Shown in pieces: positions 35,217-43,814 of a DNA stretch of 64,000 nt. The notes below the pieces were generated by a model that saw only the letters and a program-made list of their open reading frames with translations, was not told where the DNA came from and did no database searches. A program made the position numbers and the translations under genes. Positions within the stretch are counted from its first letter, which is position 1; the number at the start of each line of letters is the position of its first letter. The stretch comes from Desulfosporosinus sp. (lineage in GTDB: Bacteria; Bacillota; Desulfitobacteriia; Desulfitobacteriales; Desulfitobacteriaceae). The DNA lies in NCBI GenBank assembly GCA_020692355.1, contig JAIMKP010000010.1:1-64000 (forward strand), written 5' to 3'.

Positions 35217-36782
35217 ATGAGACTGGAGCGGGATGTTCAGCCCTGCCTTGTGGAGGCAAAGGGCTTCGTAGAAGATGGGGTCAAACAGATTCTTAGGGGC
35301 CAAGTCGATGAACGGCATGGGGTCTCACCGAGCCCTGGAGCTACGGCCTTAGCCACATTGGCCCTCCTCGCCTCAGGACGAAGTTTCGAAGCCGTTGAAC
35401 GTCGGGGTAGCCAGTGGCTGTGGCGACAACGGCGGACCTCGGGCTGGGGTAAATTCCCCGGCGGGCCAGCGGATGCAGAGATTTCCCGTCTGGCCCAGGC
35501 CGTGATTCAGGGAAGTCAAGGAGGCCTTTTGGGGCGGATTAGCTTACTCGGCAAGGCCCGGCAGTTTTCCGAATTAATCCTGACGCTGGGTGAACGGGTG
35601 GTCCCTGGGCTTGAGGGTCCGGGGGCTGATGAAATTCTCCTGCCGCACATCTTAGAGCGGAGCGTTTTGGCAAAACTCCCACCTTACGGGAGACCGGTCG
35701 TGATTGCAGCCTCCCTATTGGCTGCGGGGAATCAGCAAACGGGGGTGAGCCAAGCCCTGGAATTTCTGGCACATTCCCAGATGTCGGATGGCTCCTGGTC
35801 AGAGGATATCGTAGCAACGAGCATGGGGATTCTGGCTTGCGTGCGCTTTCGTTTTGCCCTAGAAGGGGCCAGGAGGGCCGGGCTTTGGCTGGCTAAAAAA
35901 CAATATGCAAGCGGGGCTTGGCCCGCGTTTGATCAGTTGCATACTTGGTCAGTTGGTTGGGCTTTAACTATATTGGGAAACAGCGATCGCAGGACTGAGA
36001 AATGGCTTACGACTACAGCAGAATGGCTGCGTGCCGGCCAAAATGGGGATGGGAGTTATGGAAGCACGCCCCCTTCAACACATCCGGATTTAGATGATAC
36101 GGCTGTAGCACTCATGGGGCTCCCAACCTCGAAGGATAGTCGCAGGAGTGTCGACCTTTTAAAGCGTTTGCAGAACAAAGATGGGAGCTGGGGGACATTT
36201 CCGGATTTTGACGGCGTGCCGCCCGAAATCACCTCAAAGTTTCCGGTCTATATCCCAAGCCCCGATGTGACGATCCATGTCCTGGAGGCCCTCTGGAAAC
36301 ACCGGTTGCCTGCTGACGAGCAAGCCATCCGCCAGGGTCTTCATTGGCTTATCGGTCAGCAACGGGAGGATGGTGCGGTTCATTCCAGTTGGTACGAGGG
36401 GAACGTTTATGGGACAGCTCAATGGGTTGAGCTTCTGGGCAAGTGGCGTTTTAGCTGGGAGTATTGGAAAACGGCTCGGACGCTCGAGCAAGCACGAAAA
36501 AAAGCCCAAGACTTCCTCTTTTCCGCGCAGAACGAGGATGGAAGCTGGGGTTCTTCGACGGTAGAGACTGCCTTGGCACTGGACGCCTTATGGCGGTCTA
36601 AACAGGAAGTGTCCGAAGCGTGTATGGAAAGGGGGATTAAGAAGATATTGTCATGGCAAAAGCCAGATGGATCATTTCAAGCGGCCTATGGCGGAATCTA
36701 TGCCAAGGGTTGGAATTATGAAGAACCTTTAGCAACCGCCTTAACGGTCATTCGTGCCTTAGAAAGCTATCTGTTGGCATGA
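35217..36782 (+). CDS. Squalene-hopene-type terpene cyclase-like protein with DxDD motif
   Basis: The 521-residue protein has repeated QW motifs (MSDGSW, QNGDGSYGS, QNKDGSWGT, REDGAVHSSW, QNEDGSWGSS, QKPDGSF) of the prenyltransferase/squalene-cyclase alpha-barrel family. HPDLDDTA at about 291-294 provides DxDD, the acid motif of class II cyclases. It is about 100 residues shorter than SqhC/sporulenol synthase, so part of a barrel may be missing or the substrate may be shorter. No prenyl synthase is adjacent. It lies back to back with the orphan kinase, perhaps sharing regulation. A spore-envelope terpenoid is a plausible product. Confidence 0.8.
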   Translation: MRLERDVQPCLVEAKGFVEDGVKQILRGQVDERHGVSPSPGATALATLALLASGRSFEAVERRGSQWLWRQRRTSGWGKFPGGPADAEISRLAQAVIQGSQGGLLGRISLLGKARQFSELILTLGERVVPGLEGPGADEILLPHILERSVLAKLPPYGRPVVIAASLLAAGNQQTGVSQALEFLAHSQMSDGSWSEDIVATSMGILACVRFRFALEGARRAGLWLAKKQYASGAWPAFDQLHTWSVGWALTILGNSDRRTEKWLTTTAEWLRAGQNGDGSYGSTPPSTHPDLDDTAVALMGLPTSKDSRRSVDLLKRLQNKDGSWGTFPDFDGVPPEITSKFPVYIPSPDVTIHVLEALWKHRLPADEQAIRQGLHWLIGQQREDGAVHSSWYEGNVYGTAQWVELLGKWRFSWEYWKTARTLEQARKKAQDFLFSAQNEDGSWGSSTVETALALDALWRSKQEVSEACMERGIKKILSWQKPDGSFQAAYGGIYAKGWNYEEPLATALTVIRALESYLLA

Positions 36783-36786
36783 TGCC

Positions 36787-37020
36787 TTAGGCAATCGTTG
36801 CTCTTTTCTTCCGAGGAGTAAAATTTTGGGCACTGCGCCCCGCTGAACGCCGTGGGCGCAACGGATGTTTTTGGAGTATGGTATGTAGGAATTGCCACTG
36901 CAATTCGAGGTGGGCGTTCGCAACATCGTGTTCGCCCACTCCTTTCGAGCGCAAGTATTCGCGGGAAGTGATCTCAAACTCGTTAAGAAAACGCAAAACC
37001 TCTTCTTGATGTGACAGCAT
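36787..37020 (-). CDS. Small 77-residue hypothetical protein
   Basis: The product starts MLSHQEEVLRFLNEFEITSR and ends with a basic, disordered tail rich in Arg. On its own strand GGGGGGCAGAAAA precedes the ATG, a good ribosome site. The stop is five bases from the end of the convergent cyclase gene. The first part could be a small helical domain. The overlapping frame ending at 36759 is its shadow. No family is recognised. Confidence 0.6.
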   Translation of the reverse strand: MLSHQEEVLRFLNEFEITSREYLRSKGVGEHDVANAHLELQWQFLHTILQKHPLRPRRSAGRSAQNFTPRKKRATIA

Positions 37021-37166
37021 TTTTCTGCCCCCCAATCATTTTAACCCCTTAATTTTCAGTTCTTAGCAGCGAGCGAACGAGTTAACACCATTATAGACAG
37101 TATTGAGCGTGAATTCTGTTGGAATACGGAGGTTGATTCGGATAAATTGAGGAAAAGAATGGAGAA

Positions 37167-37949
37167 TTAGCTGGATTTAGTAAAAGATTTCGCGGAACGC
37201 CGCGATAACCCTTGCTTAGTGGAGCGCCAAAGCGAAATATCGATGAGGCGCAGATTACCTGCGCGGTAATGTTTTTTTGCTGAGGGAATATCTTTCAAGA
37301 TTGTGTAACAATCGGCTAAAGCATGATGAATGCTCGCAGTATAGCTCAGCGTGAGCAGAAATTGGGTGAAGGGGTGGGCTCCATTGTGGGGAAATCCAGC
37401 TTCCTTGGCTAAACGGAGGCTGCGTTGATAGAGCCGTGCGGCTTCATTGATTTTGCCGTTTCGTCGTAGGATATGTCCTTGCGTGGCTAGGAGTAGCGGG
37501 TTGGCCAGGGCATAAGGATTCTCACGCAAAATCGATAGGGCTTTGCGCGATTTGCCTTCGCGTAAAAAGATCTCTGCCAGAGTGGCACAGAGCAAGGGGT
37601 CTTGGCTCGGCAGGAATTTCTCCAGGAGGGCCACTGAACGTTCAGTATCATTGAGATAGTAATAGAGCTGGCTGGCGAAGCGGGCAATGGCAAGCGGGCT
37701 TGTATCTTGAGAAATTTCTTTCGCCATGCGTTTGGCGATCCGCTTTTTGTCCGGCATAGCAAAGGAGCGTTTGATGATCATGGCGATGTAGGATAGAGAA
37801 AGCCCCACACCAAACGTCAAAGCCCCCCTGTACAAGCCCAATTTCCAGCCTGCAAAAACAGCGGCTATTGCTGAACAGGTTGCGAGAAACAAAAAATAAT
37901 AGAGTTTTTGGACATAAAAGACTTCTGGATCCAGTTGGCTATTTTTCAT
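37167..37949 (-). CDS. Membrane-anchored tetratricopeptide-like protein
   Basis: The 260-residue product has two N-terminal membrane segments (FLFLATCSAIAAVFAGW and ALTFGVGLSLSYIAMII) then a cytoplasmic helical-repeat region: DTERSVALLEKFLP, LCATLAEIFLREGKSRKALSILREN and GHILRRNGKINEAARLYQRSL fit TPR periodicity. TPR domains carry protein contacts. GGGGGGATGTC precedes the ATG. It stands alone just upstream of the tRNA gene on the opposite strand. The partner is unknown. Confidence 0.75.
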   Translation of the reverse strand: MKNSQLDPEVFYVQKLYYFLFLATCSAIAAVFAGWKLGLYRGALTFGVGLSLSYIAMIIKRSFAMPDKKRIAKRMAKEISQDTSPLAIARFASQLYYYLNDTERSVALLEKFLPSQDPLLCATLAEIFLREGKSRKALSILRENPYALANPLLLATQGHILRRNGKINEAARLYQRSLRLAKEAGFPHNGAHPFTQFLLTLSYTASIHHALADCYTILKDIPSAKKHYRAGNLRLIDISLWRSTKQGLSRRSAKSFTKSS

Positions 37950-38061
37950 GACATCCCCCCTGATTTAGTTTACGTTCTTGAATTTGAAGTTAGAACATAC
38001 ATAGAACACACAGGATAAGCCTTGCAATTTCTGCGTGGGTTAGTTATACTAAAAAAGGTTC

Positions 38062-38137
<76 letters not shown>

Positions 38138-38141
38138 ATTT

Positions 38142-38212
38142 GGAAGTCAGAAGTCGGAAGTCAGAGGCCAGAGGCCAGAGACTAGGGGTCAGGGGTCAGG
38201 GGTCAGGGGCCG
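38142..38212. repeat. Degenerate tandem GTCAG/GGGGTCAG repeats after the tRNA
   Basis: A purine-rich tract made of GGAAGTCAG-like then GAGGCCA-like and finally three AGGGGTCAGGGGTCA-like units. It is simple-sequence DNA directly after the tRNA. It contains no gene and does not resemble a CRISPR array (unit under 10 bp, no spacers). Confidence 0.7.
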
Positions 38213-38227
38213 GAGACCAGATATCTG

Positions 38228-38267
38228 GAAGGGGTTTAGCGTTTGTACATTACGCTGAACCCCTTCT
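38228..38267 (+). terminator. Hairpin terminator-like element after the tRNA
   Basis: GAAGGGGTT(T)AGCGT pairs with ACGCT(G)AACCCCTTC around a loop TTGTACATT, followed by TTAC. It could end the tRNA transcript. Confidence 0.6.
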
Positions 38268-38332
38268 TACGCTGGGTTGCATCAAAAAGCACGTGGTGTA
38301 GCAAAAAAAATATTTTTCTTCTTCAGGAAATC

Positions 38333-38361
38333 TTGACTAATCGCTTCGGAATAGAGATAAT
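38333..38361 (+). promoter_or_regulatory. Promoter of the malate-CoA ligase operon
   Basis: TTGACT (38333-38338), 17-base spacer, GATAAT (38356-38361). The 500-bp gap from the tRNA to the first gene holds the tandem repeats, a hairpin, this promoter, an operator-like palindrome and a long leader of about 270 bases. I see no gene in it. Confidence 0.65.
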
Positions 38362-38380
38362 ATACCTATATTTCCGACAA

Positions 38381-38407
38381 TGAAACGTCGTTTCAAATAT
38401 TGAAACA
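38381..38407 (+). promoter_or_regulatory. Operator-like palindrome
   Basis: TGAAACG-T-CGTTTCA (38381-38395) is a perfect inverted repeat about 20 bases after the -10 box, with an extra half-site TGAAACA at 38401-38407. The position suits a repressor. No regulator gene adjoins the operon, so the protein is not identified. Confidence 0.6.
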
Positions 38408-38516
38408 TATACTGACTGTCCTCAGAAACTATCTTAAAAATGTGTATTGGGGGTGTTTGCATTTAACAGTTCGTCCAGGGGTAAGCTAAAGGGCAGAAAA
38501 TCTAGCTAGCAAAAGG

Positions 38517-38554
38517 TCATTACAGGCTGTGTGTTTTGTTCTTGGCTGTAATGA
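38517..38554 (+). promoter_or_regulatory. Leader hairpin upstream of the ligase operon
   Basis: TCATTACAG pairs with CTGTAATGA (nine base pairs, 20-base loop) in the long 5' leader. There is no T-run. Its function, if any, is unknown; mRNA protection or a binding site are possible. Confidence 0.45.
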
Positions 38555-38639
38555 GATGGCTGAAGGGTGGGATTCTCTTCAGATATGGTGGCCTGATCAT
38601 CTGGCTATTTAGAAATTTCTATGTGGAAGGGATCAGAAG

Positions 38640-39917
38640 ATGGCAAAATTCTTAGAGTATCAAGGAAAGGAATGGCTGAGGAAAGCTGGCCTCCCCGTTC
38701 CGAATGGGCGTGCAGCTTCATCTCCTGAAGAAGCGAAGAAGATCGCCCAGGAAATCGGCAAGCCGGTGGCTGTGAAAGGCCAGGTCCAAGCGGGTGGACG
38801 TGGCAAAGCCGGGATCGTTAAACTGGTGAATACGCCGGAAGAAGCGGAAAGGGCTGCTCGCGAAATCATGGCCAAGACGGTGAAAGGTCTTTCGATTCGC
38901 CAAGTGCTTATCGAGGAAAAGCTTGACATCAAAAAGGAGTTTTATTGTTCCTTTGTTGTTAATGGTGCTCGGGAAGCCCGTTCCCCTATGCTCATGTTCA
39001 GTACTGAGGGGGGGATGGATATCGAGAGTGTTCCCGAAGAGCAGCTTTTCAAAGTCAATATCGATCCGATTTTCGGGCTGCAGACTTATGATGCAGTTGA
39101 TATCTGCGCACAGGCCGGTATCCCGGCTCAAGATTTGAGTAAGTTTGCAAACTTTCTCTCTCGACTCTCGCAGACGTATAAGAAATATGATTGCCAGACT
39201 TTGGAAATAAATCCGTTTGTCCTGACCGGGAGTGGGGAACTGGTCTGTGCGGACTGCAAGATGGAAATTGACAATAGTGCCGTCGGACGCCATCCGGAAT
39301 TCGCCATCAAAATCGCGCGTGACCTGCCGGGTGAACCTACTGAGCTAGACTACATGGGTTGGAGTATTGAAGAGACGGATTCCCGTGGAACGGGTTTTCT
39401 CATGAACATGGGTTATGATGAAGTAAGCCCTGGCTACATCGGATATCACCCTATCGGTGGTGGTTCAGCGATGATGGGCTTAGATGCCTTGAACCAGGTA
39501 GGGTTGAAACCTGCGAACTATGCTGACACGAGCGGCAACCCCGTGGCCTCCAAAATTTATCGGGTGGCAAAGTCGGTACTTTCCCAGCCGAACATTGATG
39601 GGTATTTGTTGGGTGGTTTCATGATGGCTAACCAGGAGCAATGGCATCATGCCCATGCGATTGTCAAGGTACTTCGGGAAGTTCTACCGGAGCAAAAACC
39701 GGGACTACCCTGTGTCTTGCTTCTGTGTGGCAACCGGGAAGCGGAATCTTTGGAAATTCTCCGTAAAGGCTTAGACGATCTCATGGTACCGGACGGTCCA
39801 GGGAAGCGGATTGAGATTTACGGCAAGGAGCATGTGACCGATACAAAATTCATCGGGGAACGGCTCGCGGCTCTGAGCAAGGAATACAGGGCTGAGAAAG
39901 ACGCTCAAGGAAAGTAG
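38640..39917 (+). CDS. Acyl-CoA synthetase beta subunit, probably malate-CoA ligase (SucC/MtkA family)
   Basis: The 425-residue protein belongs to the ATP-grasp succinyl-CoA synthetase beta family: MAKFLEYQGKEWLRKAGLPVP start, VAVKGQVQAGGRGKAG (Gly-rich ATP loop), LEINPFVLT and GGGSAMMGLDALNQ. It is longer than SucC (about 390), with a divergent C-terminus. The neighbours encode the alpha subunit and a CitE-type lyase, so the best guess is malate-CoA ligase (malate + CoA + ATP to malyl-CoA). Ordinary succinyl-CoA synthetase or another dicarboxylate:CoA ligase remains possible. ATG 38640 follows AAGGGATCAGA. Confidence 0.8.
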   Translation: MAKFLEYQGKEWLRKAGLPVPNGRAASSPEEAKKIAQEIGKPVAVKGQVQAGGRGKAGIVKLVNTPEEAERAAREIMAKTVKGLSIRQVLIEEKLDIKKEFYCSFVVNGAREARSPMLMFSTEGGMDIESVPEEQLFKVNIDPIFGLQTYDAVDICAQAGIPAQDLSKFANFLSRLSQTYKKYDCQTLEINPFVLTGSGELVCADCKMEIDNSAVGRHPEFAIKIARDLPGEPTELDYMGWSIEETDSRGTGFLMNMGYDEVSPGYIGYHPIGGGSAMMGLDALNQVGLKPANYADTSGNPVASKIYRVAKSVLSQPNIDGYLLGGFMMANQEQWHHAHAIVKVLREVLPEQKPGLPCVLLLCGNREAESLEILRKGLDDLMVPDGPGKRIEIYGKEHVTDTKFIGERLAALSKEYRAEKDAQGK

Positions 39918-39927
39918 GGGAAAACCA

Positions 39928-40221
39928 GTGCTGGAATTTTCAGAAAAAAGCATTAAGGTTCGTATCGAAACCAGCAAGTGTGATACGTGCGAAACCAAGG
40001 CCTGTGCCGATGCGTGCAAAAAGTATGCTCGTGGCTTGCTTGGGATTGATGATCAGGGCAGAGCCTCCGTGGCTCACCGCAATGAAGAAGAAGTCATGCG
40101 CTTGGGTACTGAGTGTTTGGCGTGTGAATTCGCCTGTAAGTTTTATGGTAACGATGCGATTAAGATTGATGTAGCGGTTGAAGGGTTGGATGAGTACGTC
40201 AAGAAGCGCGGTCTAGCCTAA
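39928..40221 (+). CDS. Small Fe-S protein between the ligase subunits
   Basis: The 97-residue product has a first cysteine group CDTCETKACADACKK (C-x2-C-x4-C-x3-C) and a second CLACEFAC (C-x2-C-x3-C), joined by 46 residues, seven cysteines in all. It could hold one or two [4Fe-4S] or [3Fe-4S] clusters. It begins 11 bp after the beta gene and precedes the alpha gene by 58 bp, so it belongs to the same operon. Acyl-CoA ligases do not normally use iron-sulfur partners, which makes its position notable. It is not a close match to an ordinary 2[4Fe-4S] ferredoxin. Confidence 0.75.
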   Translation: MLEFSEKSIKVRIETSKCDTCETKACADACKKYARGLLGIDDQGRASVAHRNEEEVMRLGTECLACEFACKFYGNDAIKIDVAVEGLDEYVKKRGLA

Positions 40222-40279
40222 GGCGTTCTTGCTGCACTGCACGGTATGACAAAAGCAAACTGTTAAAGAGGGATTTAGA

Positions 40280-41176
40280 ATGGGCATTTTGATAAGCAAA
40301 GAGACCAAGGTCGTAGTCCAGGGGATCACCGGTCGTGAGGGATCGGTGCGGACCAAATACATGAAAGAATATGGGACAAAGCTTGTTGGGGGCACTAGCC
40401 CCGGCAAGGCCGGACAAGAAATCCACGGTGTTCCCGTATTTAATACCGTGAAAGAAGTCGTGCGTGAACACGGCGAACTTGATTTCAGTGTTATTTTCGT
40501 TCCTGGCCGGGGGCTAAAGACGGCGGTGATGGAAGCGGCTGATGCCGGAGTCAAAAATATTGTCCCCTGTGTCGAGGGAACTCCCATCCATGACATCATG
40601 GAAATGATCGCTTATGCTAAGATGAAGGGTTCACGGATTATTGGGCCGGGATCCATTGGCATTATCACCCCGGGCGAAGCCGTTGTCGGCTGGCTGGGCG
40701 GGAACACGGAATGGGCCAACCAATTTTTTAAACGGGGGAGTATCGGCGTGTTCTCACGCAGTGGCGGGCAGTCAGGAACCATACCCTGGGTTTTACGCGA
40801 AGGTGGTTTCGGGGTCAGCACGGTGGTACATACCGGAACCGAACCAGTACTCGGTACATCCATGGCGGATCTGCTGCCATTCTTCGAAGCTGACCCGGAA
40901 ACCCAAGGAGTCGCCGTCTACGCAGAAATCGGTGGTACCCAGGAAGAGGAATGTGCTGAGGTCATAGCAGCGGGTAAGTTTACTAAGCCCTTTGTTATTT
41001 ATGTTGCAGGAGCATGGGCTCCTGAGGGGCAGCGTTTCTCCCATGCGTCCAACATCGTGGAGCGGGGACGTGGCTCAGCGAAAAGCAAAATGGAAGCGAT
41101 TCGTCAAGCCGGCGGTTTTATCGCCGACACACCCACGGATATTCCTCTGATCCTTAAAGAGAAGGTCAAAGCCTGA
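40280..41176 (+). CDS. Acyl-CoA synthetase alpha subunit, probably malate-CoA ligase (SucD/MtkB family)
   Basis: The 298-residue protein is a SucD-type alpha subunit: VVVQGITGREGSVRTKYMKEYG (CoA-binding Rossmann), GTKLVGGTSPGKAGQEIHGVPVF, and FSRSGGQSGTIPW. The phosphohistidine is His about 255 in APEGQRFSHASNIV, where SucD has GHAGAI, so the active residue is kept but the surrounding loop differs from classical SucD. The difference supports a substrate other than succinate. The start follows AAGAGGGATTTAGA. Confidence 0.8.
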   Translation: MGILISKETKVVVQGITGREGSVRTKYMKEYGTKLVGGTSPGKAGQEIHGVPVFNTVKEVVREHGELDFSVIFVPGRGLKTAVMEAADAGVKNIVPCVEGTPIHDIMEMIAYAKMKGSRIIGPGSIGIITPGEAVVGWLGGNTEWANQFFKRGSIGVFSRSGGQSGTIPWVLREGGFGVSTVVHTGTEPVLGTSMADLLPFFEADPETQGVAVYAEIGGTQEEECAEVIAAGKFTKPFVIYVAGAWAPEGQRFSHASNIVERGRGSAKSKMEAIRQAGGFIADTPTDIPLILKEKVKA

Positions 41177-41258
41177 TCAGCTCAAAGCGTTTTGCCTTGA
41201 GGGGTAAACTCATATAAGGTAAACTTATATAAGAGGAATTTTAGGAGGTAGAAAGCCA

Positions 41259-42146
41259 ATGACAATCATGCGCTCAATCATGTACATCCCTGGAAACAAC
41301 CCGAAGATGCTCGCCAAAGCTCCGGAGATTCCGGCAGACATCATCACCCTGGATTTGGAAGACTCTGTTCCACCGGCGGAGAAAGAAACGGCCCGCAAGC
41401 TGGTTCGGGAAAACCTGAAATTGGCAGGATCGGGCGGAGCACAAGTCTATGTTCGGATCAACAACTGGGAAACCGAGCTGACCAATGATGACTTGGAAGC
41501 CATTGTCTATGAGGGTTTAGATGGGGTTACCCTGGCTAAGACCGGGTGTGCTGATGATGTGTTGCGGCTCGAATGGAAGTTGGAAGAATTGGAGCGTCGC
41601 CGGGGTCTGAAAGTCGGAACGGTTAAGATTTCTATGCTCCTGGAAACGGCCAAGGGAGTTATCAACGCAGCTGAATGTTGCCTTGCCAGCAAACGGAATG
41701 TGAATGCGATCTTTGGTGCGGTGGATTACTGTCGTGACATGCGGGTTAAACTGACATCAGAAGCTGTTGAACAACAATATGCCCGTGCTCATGTGGCCGT
41801 TGCGTGCCGGATGGCAGGAATTGTGGCGATTGATGCCCCGTTCGTCGACTTCAAGAACATTGAAGCCTTTGAAAAGAACGTGGCCGAAGGTCGCCAAATG
41901 GGTTATGAAGGCCGTATGATCATCCATCCAGGACAAGTGGAGCCCTCTAATAAGATGTACTCGCCTGATCCGGCTGATGTTGAATGGGCACATGGCGTCG
42001 TAAAAGTCTTCGAAGAAGAAGGAATCGCCAAAGGAAAAGCCGCTGTATCCTACAACGGGAAGATGGTGGATACTCCGGTATATCTAAACGCAAAAGATAT
42101 CTTGGCTGCTCAGGCAGAAATTGATGCCAAGACGGCTGGTAAGTAA
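41259..42146 (+). CDS. CitE-family lyase, probably malyl-CoA or citramalyl-CoA lyase
   Basis: The 295-residue protein is an HpcH/HpaI-CitE family lyase: MRSIMYIPGNNPKMLAKAPE, ITLDLEDSVPPAEK (metal-binding Asp/Glu region), NVNAIFGAVDYCRD and GYEGRMIIHPGQV. Free-standing members with AGKT-type CoA contacts are malyl- or citramalyl-CoA lyases; no citrate lyase alpha or gamma subunit is present. Following a malate-CoA ligase, the product would be acetyl-CoA and glyoxylate. AGGAGGTAGAAAGCC precedes the ATG. Confidence 0.85.
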   Translation: MTIMRSIMYIPGNNPKMLAKAPEIPADIITLDLEDSVPPAEKETARKLVRENLKLAGSGGAQVYVRINNWETELTNDDLEAIVYEGLDGVTLAKTGCADDVLRLEWKLEELERRRGLKVGTVKISMLLETAKGVINAAECCLASKRNVNAIFGAVDYCRDMRVKLTSEAVEQQYARAHVAVACRMAGIVAIDAPFVDFKNIEAFEKNVAEGRQMGYEGRMIIHPGQVEPSNKMYSPDPADVEWAHGVVKVFEEEGIAKGKAAVSYNGKMVDTPVYLNAKDILAAQAEIDAKTAGK

Positions 42147-42196
42147 ACTCGTGTTGCACAATAACCGATAAAGTGTGAATCCGAACCCAAGGTTAA

Positions 42197-42231
42197 ACAG
42201 GCTGGTCAGCTTCAGTGAGTGGCCAGCCTGT
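42197..42231 (+). terminator. Hairpin after the lyase gene
   Basis: ACAGGCTGG pairs with CCAGCCTGT, nine base pairs, with a 17-base loop. No T-run follows, so strong termination is not assured and the malic enzyme gene may be partly cotranscribed. Confidence 0.45.
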
Positions 42232-42397
42232 GGCTTCATTCTGTTCGGGGATATTTATACAATATTTAGAATTCAGAATACCACCAGTCCGCTACACTTT
42301 TCTGTTAGAATATTCCTGGGAAGGCGGAAAGGTTTGCCAAGCCGTGCTGTGCCGAATGGCCTTACCCACTACAAAAAGAAAGGAACGGTGTTTGCCT

Positions 42398-43627
42398 GTG
42401 TCTCTTCGTGATGACGCGTTAAAACTTCATCTTGATAATCGAGGGAAAATTTCTGTCGAGAGTAAAGTCGCTGTCCGCGATGCGCGGGATCTCAGTTTAG
42501 CGTATTCCCCAGGAGTAGCTGAGCCCTGCAAAGACATCGCTCAGAACAGAGAGCTGGTCAATGTCTACACTAACCGCGCCAACATGGTCGCGGTAGTCTC
42601 GAATGGCACGGCAGTTCTTGGCTTAGGAGATATTGGAGCCTATGCCGGGATGCCGGTTATGGAAGGAAAGGCAGTCTTATTTAAGACGTTTGCTGGAGTT
42701 GATGCGTTCCCGCTCTGCCTGGATACGAAAGATATCGATAAAATAGTGGAGGCTGTTAAACTGATCGCTCCCACCTTTGCGGGGATCAACCTGGAAGACA
42801 TTTCTGCTCCCAGCTGTTTCGAAATCGAAGAGCGGTTAAAAGCACAAATGGATATTCCGGTTTTCCATGATGACCAACATGGGACAGCCGTCGTCGTCAT
42901 GGCGGGTCTAATCAATGCGCTTAAGCTAGTCAAAAAAGATTTAAAGAGTATCAACGTTGTGACCAATGGTGCCGGAGCGGCCGGAACAGCTATTATTAAC
43001 CTCTTGATGAGCATGGGTGTACAAAATGTGATCATGTGTGACAGTAAAGGTGTGATCTATGAAGGCCGTCCGACGGGAATGAATAAATATAAAGATAAAA
43101 TTGCCAAAGTGACCAATCGGAAAATGCTTAAAGGTTCTCTGGCCGATGCTTTACAGGGTGCGGATGTCTTTATTGGTGTGTCTGTAGCCAATGCGGTCAC
43201 TCCGGAAATGGTGAAGAGCATGGCTAAAGACCCGATTATCTTTGCCATGGCCAATCCGAATCCGGAAATTCTCCCCGAACTCGCGCTAGAAGCAGGGGCT
43301 GCGGTTGTGGGTACTGGACGTTCGGATTATCCGAATCAAGTGAACAACGTCACGGCTTTCCCTGGGATTTTCCGGGGCGCACTTGATACCCAGGCCCGTA
43401 CCATTAACGAAGAAATGAAAGTGGCGGCGGCCTATGCAATCGCCAGTCAAGTCTCTGATTCTGAACTCAAAGCGGATTATATCACGCCGAAGGCTTTTGA
43501 TCCGCGGGTCGGCCCGGCCGTTGCCGCAGCGGTAGCGAAAGCGGCCATGGACAGTGGGGTAGCCAGGGTTAAGGTGAATCCGGATGATGTGGCTGAGCGG
43601 GTTCGCCAATTGACCGGTCGCCGGTAA
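42398..43627 (+). CDS. Malic enzyme (NAD(P)-dependent, decarboxylating)
   Basis: The 409-residue product has SLAYSPGVAEPCKDIA, FHDDQHGTAVVV and the Rossmann motif TNGAGAAGTAIINLL, the small bacterial malic-enzyme type. It oxidatively decarboxylates malate to pyruvate. GTG at 42398 is selected because the conserved domain starts soon after and the upstream in-frame extension from 42215 crosses the hairpin region. The kor genes after it could oxidise its pyruvate, so malate is a common input for two branches in this block. Confidence 0.93.
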   Translation: MSLRDDALKLHLDNRGKISVESKVAVRDARDLSLAYSPGVAEPCKDIAQNRELVNVYTNRANMVAVVSNGTAVLGLGDIGAYAGMPVMEGKAVLFKTFAGVDAFPLCLDTKDIDKIVEAVKLIAPTFAGINLEDISAPSCFEIEERLKAQMDIPVFHDDQHGTAVVVMAGLINALKLVKKDLKSINVVTNGAGAAGTAIINLLMSMGVQNVIMCDSKGVIYEGRPTGMNKYKDKIAKVTNRKMLKGSLADALQGADVFIGVSVANAVTPEMVKSMAKDPIIFAMANPNPEILPELALEAGAAVVGTGRSDYPNQVNNVTAFPGIFRGALDTQARTINEEMKVAAAYAIASQVSDSELKADYITPKAFDPRVGPAVAAAVAKAAMDSGVARVKVNPDDVAERVRQLTGRR

Positions 43628-43678
43628 GAGGCTTCGAGAGATTTTAGAATGGCTGAGTGAAAACTGAACTGAGATGTG

Positions 43679-43714
43679 AACCCTGTTTTTCTGTTGGGGA
43701 AAACAGGGTTTTTA
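43679..43714 (+). terminator. Terminator after malic enzyme
   Basis: AACCCTGTTTT pairs with AAAACAGGGTT followed by TTTTT. A strong intrinsic terminator that separates the malic enzyme gene from the kor genes. Confidence 0.85.
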
Positions 43715-43814
43715 ACATTTAGAAGCAGCAGGAAACATTCAGAATTTGTCGAATAGAATTCATAGGTTATCTCAAATTATGAGGGACGCGAAATGGTGAG
43801 GAGATGGTTCAGTT

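Noticed and set aside
38142-38212. A CRISPR array
   Set aside because: Units are under 10 bp, degenerate and without spacers, and no cas gene is in the window.
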